A stretch of 64,000 nucleotides of DNA from NCBI GenBank assembly GCA_030646295.1, contig JAUSND010000003.1, positions 124,001 through 188,000 on the forward strand, written 5' to 3'. The notes beneath the pieces were generated by a model. That model ran no database searches, had not been told where the DNA came from, and worked only from the letters and a program-made list of their open reading frames with translations. Positions 60,098 to 64,000 of the stretch are shown here, one piece after another. This stretch comes from Moraxellaceae bacterium (GTDB lineage Bacteria; Pseudomonadota; Gammaproteobacteria; Pseudomonadales; Moraxellaceae). Made by a program: the position numbers and the translations under genes. Numbering within the stretch: the stretch's first letter is position 1; every line of letters starts with the position of its first letter.

Positions 60098-60979
60098 TCA
60101 GGCGCGGCGAGTGCCTGACAGGCGGCACCAGTCCTCTTCTTTTATGGCCAGTACATCCATGTCGTACCATTCGCCGTAAACCTCACGCAGCTCGTCCACT
60201 TGCGGGCGGATAATGCCGGAGAGGGCGATGTGCGTGCCAGCATGGCTGTGTGCGGCCATCACCGGGGCCAGCATGGCCAGCGGCCCGGCCAGTATATTGG
60301 CGACAATAACATCTGCCTGCATCTCCGGCATGTCATCAGGCATGAAAACGTGAACCCGCTCACCCACCCCGTTATGCTCGGCATTGTTGCGTGTGGCGGT
60401 CAGTGCCTGCGGGTCATTGTCGACACACCAGGCTTCCTTTGCCCCCAGCAGCAGTGCCGCCACAGCAAGAATGCCGGAACCACAGCCATAATCGATCACG
60501 GTCTTGCCCTGCAGGTCGAGGCTGTCCAGCCACTCCATGCAGAGCGCGGTGGTCGGGTGCGTGCCGGTGCCAAAGGCCAGTCCCGGGTCCAGTAACAGAT
60601 TGACGGCATCGGGCTGGGGCGGTGGCGTCCAACTGGGGACAACCCAGAGGCGGTCACCAAAACGCATGGGGTGATAGTGATCCATCCAGGCGCGAACCCA
60701 GTCCTTGTCCTCCAGTACCTCGACACGGTGGGCTGGGAGCGCCTCGCCAAGCTGGGCCTCAAGGAACTCGATAATGGCATCCATTTCGGAGTCCACAGTG
60801 AAGATGCCGATCACGCGGGTGGCATCCCACAGCGGGGTGGCCCCAGGGGGCGGCTCAAGCAAGGGCTGATCAGCAGAGTCTTCCATGAGTACGGCAGCAG
60901 CGCCAAGGGTTTCCAGCAGCTCTTCCAGAACGGGGGCCTGGGCCTTGGTGGTGTCGATTTTAAGTTGCAGCCAGCTCAT
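60098..60979 (-). CDS. prmA: Ribosomal protein L11 methyltransferase
   Basis: A 293 aa SAM-dependent enzyme that trimethylates ribosomal protein L11. The N-terminal part (about 1-100) recognises L11. Catalytic-half signatures are LDPGLAFGTGTHPTT and VIDYGCGSGILAVAALLLG, the NxxAGPL-like NILAGPLAML near residue 230, and an end in GIIRPQVDELREVY. Downstream of accC beyond a terminator, in the same direction as the housekeeping block. Confidence 0.96.
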   Translation of the reverse strand: MSWLQLKIDTTKAQAPVLEELLETLGAAAVLMEDSADQPLLEPPPGATPLWDATRVIGIFTVDSEMDAIIEFLEAQLGEALPAHRVEVLEDKDWVRAWMDHYHPMRFGDRLWVVPSWTPPPQPDAVNLLLDPGLAFGTGTHPTTALCMEWLDSLDLQGKTVIDYGCGSGILAVAALLLGAKEAWCVDNDPQALTATRNNAEHNGVGERVHVFMPDDMPEMQADVIVANILAGPLAMLAPVMAAHSHAGTHIALSGIIRPQVDELREVYGEWYDMDVLAIKEEDWCRLSGTRRA

Positions 60980-61000
60980 GAACGGATTCCGGGGGAGAAT

Positions 61001-61039
61001 GTAAAAAACGGAGTGTAGTCACCTGCACTCCGTTTTTAC
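61001..61039 (-). terminator. Rho-independent terminator after accBC
   Basis: GTAAAAAACGGAGTG and GCACTCCGTTTTTAC flank a nine-base loop. On the minus strand the hairpin ends in a T tract, between accC and prmA, so prmA probably has its own start or lies in a read-through transcript. Confidence 0.85.
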
Positions 61040-61062
61040 AGATACGTGGGGGCTGGGGCTGG

Positions 61063-62400
61063 TCAAAGACCGAGTTTCTTTTCCAGATAGTGGATGTCGA
61101 CACCACCGCGCGCAAAGTTGGCATCCCGCATGATCTCATCGCGGTGCAGCGGAATATTGCTGCGGATGCCTTCCACCACGATCTCGTCCAGGGCATTGCG
61201 CATGCGCGCAAACGCGACATCACGGCTTGGGCCGTAGGCAATCAGCTTGCCGATCAGCGAGTCGTAGTTGGGGGGGACGCTGTAGCCGGAATAGAGATGG
61301 GTGTCCATGCGGATACCGGGACCGCCTGGTGCGTGGAAGTAGTTGACCTTGCCGGGGCAGGGCATGAAGGTTTTCGGGTCTTCCGCATTGATGCGGCACT
61401 CGATGGCATGGCCACGGATGACCACATCCTTCTGGGTTAATGACAGACCAAGCCCGGCTGCGACGCGCAGCTGCTCCTTGATGATGTCAACGCCGGTCAC
61501 CATTTCCGTCACGGGATGCTCGACCTGTACGCGCGTATTCATTTCAATGAAATAAAACTGCTCGTTTTCATACAGGAACTCAAAGGTACCCGCACCACGG
61601 TATTTCATCTGTTCGCAGGCCTTGACGCAGGATTCGGCGACACGGTTGCGGACTTTTTCGGGAATATGCGGGGCGGGGGCCTCTTCAACCACCTTCTGGT
61701 GACGGCGCTGTAGTGAGCAATCGCGGTCGCCAAGGTGAATGGCCTTGCCCTTGCCATCTCCCAGTATCTGGATTTCCACATGACGTGGATGCTCCAGGAA
61801 TTTTTCGATATAGACCGTGTCGTCACCGAAGGCCCCGAGGGCTTCCGAACGCGTCACAAACAGCGAGTTGAGCAGGGCTGACTCGGTATGCACCACGCGC
61901 ATGCCGCGACCACCGCCACCTGCAGCTGCCTTGATGATCACCGGGTAGCCGATGCGCTTGGCAACGGCCAGTGCATTCTCTTCGGTAACCGCACCGTCCG
62001 AGCCGGGCACGGTAGGCACGCCGGCTTTTTTCATGGCCTCAATGGCGGAGACCTTGTTGCCCATCAGGCGAATGGTTTCTGCGCGAGGACCGATAAAGGT
62101 GAAGCCCGAGGATTCGACCGCCTCGGCAAAGTCAGCGTTTTCTGCCAGAAAGCCGTAGCCGGGATGGATGCCCTGGGCATCCGTCACTTCGGCGGCGGAA
62201 ATCAGCGCAGGAATATTGAGGTAACTGTCCTTGGATGCAGCAGGGCCGATGCATACGGCCTCGTCTGCCAGACGAACGTGCAGCAGGTCGCGGTCAGCCT
62301 TGGAGTATACGGCGACGGTACGGATGCCCATTTCCTTGCAGGCGCGCAGGATGCGCAGGGCAATTTCCCCACGATTGGCGATGACTACCTTTTCTAGCAT
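61063..62400 (-). CDS. accC: Acetyl-CoA carboxylase, biotin carboxylase subunit
   Basis: A 445 aa ATP-grasp enzyme that carboxylates the biotin carried on AccB, the first half reaction of malonyl-CoA formation. The N-terminal [21 protein letters not shown], the ATP-binding [26 protein letters not shown] and the C-terminal [15 protein letters not shown] all match. It follows accB by 15 bases. Cytoplasmic; pairs with AccA/AccD, which are not in the window. Confidence 0.98.
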   Translation of the reverse strand: MLEKVVIANRGEIALRILRACKEMGIRTVAVYSKADRDLLHVRLADEAVCIGPAASKDSYLNIPALISAAEVTDAQGIHPGYGFLAENADFAEAVESSGFTFIGPRAETIRLMGNKVSAIEAMKKAGVPTVPGSDGAVTEENALAVAKRIGYPVIIKAAAGGGGRGMRVVHTESALLNSLFVTRSEALGAFGDDTVYIEKFLEHPRHVEIQILGDGKGKAIHLGDRDCSLQRRHQKVVEEAPAPHIPEKVRNRVAESCVKACEQMKYRGAGTFEFLYENEQFYFIEMNTRVQVEHPVTEMVTGVDIIKEQLRVAAGLGLSLTQKDVVIRGHAIECRINAEDPKTFMPCPGKVNYFHAPGGPGIRMDTHLYSGYSVPPNYDSLIGKLIAYGPSRDVAFARMRNALDEIVVEGIRSNIPLHRDEIMRDANFARGGVDIHYLEKKLGL

Positions 62401-62415
62401 GGTGGCAGTCCCGCG

Positions 62416-62883
62416 TCAGACGATGGTGAAGAGTGGCTGGTCAAACTCTACGGCCTGGCCGTTTTCCACCAGGATGCTTTCAATCACGCCGCCCTGTTCT
62501 GCCTCGATCTGGTTCATCATTTTCATGGCTTCCAGAATGCAGACCACATCACCTTTCTTGACGGTCTGGCCGACTTCGGCAAAGTACTCGGCGCCTGGCG
62601 AGGCAGCACGATAGAAAGTGCCAACCATTGGCGAACGCTGGACAAAGCCACGCGTGGCCGGCTCAACGGCAGCTGGTGCCGGGCCTTGTCCGGCGTCTGC
62701 TGCTGGCTGTGCTGCGGGGGCGGCTGCAATGGCAACCGGGGCGGGCGCACTGACGACATGAGTGGTCGTGGCCGGGCGGTGGCGGCAGATGCGTACCGAC
62801 TCTTCGCCTTCGGTAATTTCCAGCTCATCAATTCCGGATTCTTCCAGCAGTTCGATGAGTTTCTTGACCTTGCGGATATCCAT
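62416..62883 (-). CDS. accB: Acetyl-CoA carboxylase biotin carboxyl carrier protein
   Basis: A 155 aa carrier. An N-terminal helical segment ([17 protein letters not shown]) leads into an Ala/Pro-rich linker (about 40-80) and a biotinyl domain with Lys121 in [10 protein letters not shown] as the biotinylated residue. The linker is typical of BCCP. Its biotin demand is supplied by the bio operon earlier in the window. Upstream of accC. Confidence 0.98.
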   Translation of the reverse strand: MDIRKVKKLIELLEESGIDELEITEGEESVRICRHRPATTTHVVSAPAPVAIAAAPAAQPAADAGQGPAPAAVEPATRGFVQRSPMVGTFYRAASPGAEYFAEVGQTVKKGDVVCILEAMKMMNQIEAEQGGVIESILVENGQAVEFDQPLFTIV

Positions 62884-62919
62884 GTAACGGTCTCACAAAT
62901 TGGGGTTAATCAAAAAATG

Positions 62920-63366
62920 TCAGGACTTCTGCTTCAGGCGATTCACGGCAAAGGCCAGGCCCAGCGCATAACCCTGGGGACCAAGTCCGCAAATCACGCC
63001 AACAGCAACATCAGAGAAGTAGGAGTGCTGCCGGAATGATTCGCGGGCATGCACATTGGAAAGATGGATCTCGAGAAACGGGATATTCACGGCGAGCAGG
63101 GCATCGCGCAGTGCGACCGAGGTGTGGGTAAATGCACCCGGATTGATCAGGATGAAGCGGGTGCCATCCTGACGGGCAGCATGAATGCGATCAACAAGGA
63201 CGCCTTCATGATTGCTTTGCTGACACTCCAGCGTCAGGTCTGCTTCGGCAGCACGCATCATCAGGTCGGCGTTGATGCTGTCGAGCGTATCAGCACCGTA
63301 GATTCCCGGTTCGCGGGTTCCCAGCAGGTTCAGGTTTGGGCCATTAAGGACAAGAATCTGGGGCAT
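62920..63366 (-). CDS. aroQ: 3-dehydroquinate dehydratase, type II
   Basis: A 148 aa cytoplasmic enzyme of the shikimate pathway. The N-terminal [18 protein letters not shown] with its flexible-loop tyrosine, the [18 protein letters not shown] segment and the [20 protein letters not shown] segment with active-site histidines are all type II marks. The aroQ-accB-accC order is common in gammaproteobacteria. It starts at ATG 63366; a further upstream promoter is likely in the 223-base gap to the DsbD gene. Confidence 0.97.
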   Translation of the reverse strand: MPQILVLNGPNLNLLGTREPGIYGADTLDSINADLMMRAAEADLTLECQQSNHEGVLVDRIHAARQDGTRFILINPGAFTHTSVALRDALLAVNIPFLEIHLSNVHARESFRQHSYFSDVAVGVICGLGPQGYALGLAFAVNRLKQKS

Positions 63367-63589
63367 TGTAAGAGTAGCTTCCCTGGCTGATCCGGTTGGC
63401 AGTCTGCTTCAGCTGCCCGGTTGTGACTTTGTGGTTCTGGATATTGCCGCAGCGATTTCCGTGAGCCAAGTTACTTTCGTCGATGATTTGCAACAAAGGA
63501 TGTGATTACTTAAAACACGTCATTTGCAGTTAACTTGCTGGTATTTGTCAGGAAGATACCGAAAGAGTGAGGGCAAGTCCATGTCAGGA

Positions 63590-64000
63590 TTATGACCGAA
63601 GGGGCAGTAATCGGGATCTGATCCAGCTCTTGAATGCCTCTGCCGGCATTTCTCCCAGAAGTCTGAGCTCCCGCTGTTCAATGCCACTAGGGTCAAAGAC
63701 CAGTATGGCGGGCAGGCCGGGTAGCTGGTACTGCGCCAGGGCGGCCTGGGTGGCGGGGGTGAGTTCGGAGGCATCAATTTGAAGAAGTACGAGAGGGCGC
63801 ATTGCCTCTTGTACGTCCTTCCGGCTGAAGACCTCCTGCTTCCACTTGATGCAACTGGGACACCAGTCTGCATAGAACTCCAGTATCACTGTCTGCCCTT
63901 TCGCCAAAGCCAGTGCCGCAGGAAGCTCCTCCGGCCGGATGACCTGAAAGTGGCCATCGGGCTGTTTGAGTATAAATGAAGGGGAGGGGGGCGGCGGACT
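63590..64000 (-). CDS. dsbD: Thiol:disulfide interchange protein DsbD, C-terminal domain (5' end outside window)
   Basis: The last 136 aa of a protein that continues past the right edge. The thioredoxin-like domain has EFYADWCPSCIKWK, with the active-site CPSC, and then LLQIDASE, LPGLPAILVFD and LLGEMPAEAF, the order of the C-terminal domain of DsbD. DsbD moves electrons from cytoplasmic thioredoxin to periplasmic partners such as those of cytochrome c maturation; several putative CxxCH proteins lie in this window. The absence of a signal or membrane region in view is due to truncation. From memory, dsbD lies near aroQ in Pseudomonas. Confidence 0.88.
   Translation of the reverse strand, partial: SPPPPSPSFILKQPDGHFQVIRPEELPAALALAKGQTVILEFYADWCPSCIKWKQEVFSRKDVQEAMRPLVLLQIDASELTPATQAALAQYQLPGLPAILVFDPSGIEQRELRLLGEMPAEAFKSWIRSRLLPLRS

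Overview
The window is a bacterial chromosome segment of moderately high GC from a gammaproteobacterium, most likely of the order Pseudomonadales. Two gene orders are the best evidence. The first is comF < > bioB-bioF-bioH-bioC-bioD followed by two 590-600 aa acyl-CoA dehydrogenases. The second is dsbD-aroQ-accB-accC-prmA-(zinc-ribbon/DUF3426)-dusB-fis-purH-purD. Both are, from memory, the arrangements found in Pseudomonas and relatives. The genus cannot be fixed from sequence alone. No rRNA, tRNA, CRISPR array or prophage was seen. The only mobile-type gene is a REP-associated (RAYT) transposase.

Layout. 1-2502 (minus): a CHASE2-class III adenylate cyclase, cut by the left edge, and a Tat-type FecR-domain protein. 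2763-9573 (plus, divergent): a tight three-gene envelope operon with a huge Ig/TSP3/Calx-beta protein carrying one CxxCH and a GlyGly-CTERM-like tail, a small beta-barrel, and a lipoprotein with three CxxCH sites. 9625-17017 (minus): an M14/AstE-like metallopeptidase and gltD/gltB. 17164-22777: RAYT, small outer-membrane protein, Na+/H+ antiporter, DUF4382 lipoprotein, corA, comF. 22863-31381 (plus): biotin operon and the two acyl-CoA dehydrogenases. 31581-34237 (plus): three genes of unknown function. 34329-39574: a 936 aa 7TM-DISM hybrid histidine kinase (RetS/LadS-type architecture) divergent from a second CHASE2 cyclase. 39582-50728: a six-gene operon between two inward-transcribed AraC-type regulators. 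It encodes a GNAT-like protein, a GH3-family acyl-acid amido synthetase, a second GNAT-like protein, an RND adaptor and pump, and a CAT/condensation-like protein. 50883-51551: fatty acid hydroxylase-like protein. 51654-64000 (minus): maeB and the purD/purH/fis/dusB/DUF3426/prmA/accC/accB/aroQ/dsbD housekeeping block.

How the parts fit. Most of the window is core metabolism: nitrogen assimilation (gltBD), biotin synthesis, acetyl-CoA carboxylase (accBC, which needs the biotin), purine synthesis, malate decarboxylation, fatty acid oxidation. Three accessory parts stand out. (1) The 39.6-50.7 kb operon looks like an undescribed small-molecule pathway: adenylation/amide formation by GH3, further acyl transfer by GNAT-like and CAT-like proteins, and export by a dedicated RND pair. 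(2) The 0-9.6 kb locus couples a predicted cAMP-producing CHASE2 cyclase and FecR protein to a putative c-type-heme outer-envelope complex. (3) The 7TM-DISM kinase and second CHASE2 cyclase form a further signalling node. Functions are inferred from motifs read by eye; no database search was made.
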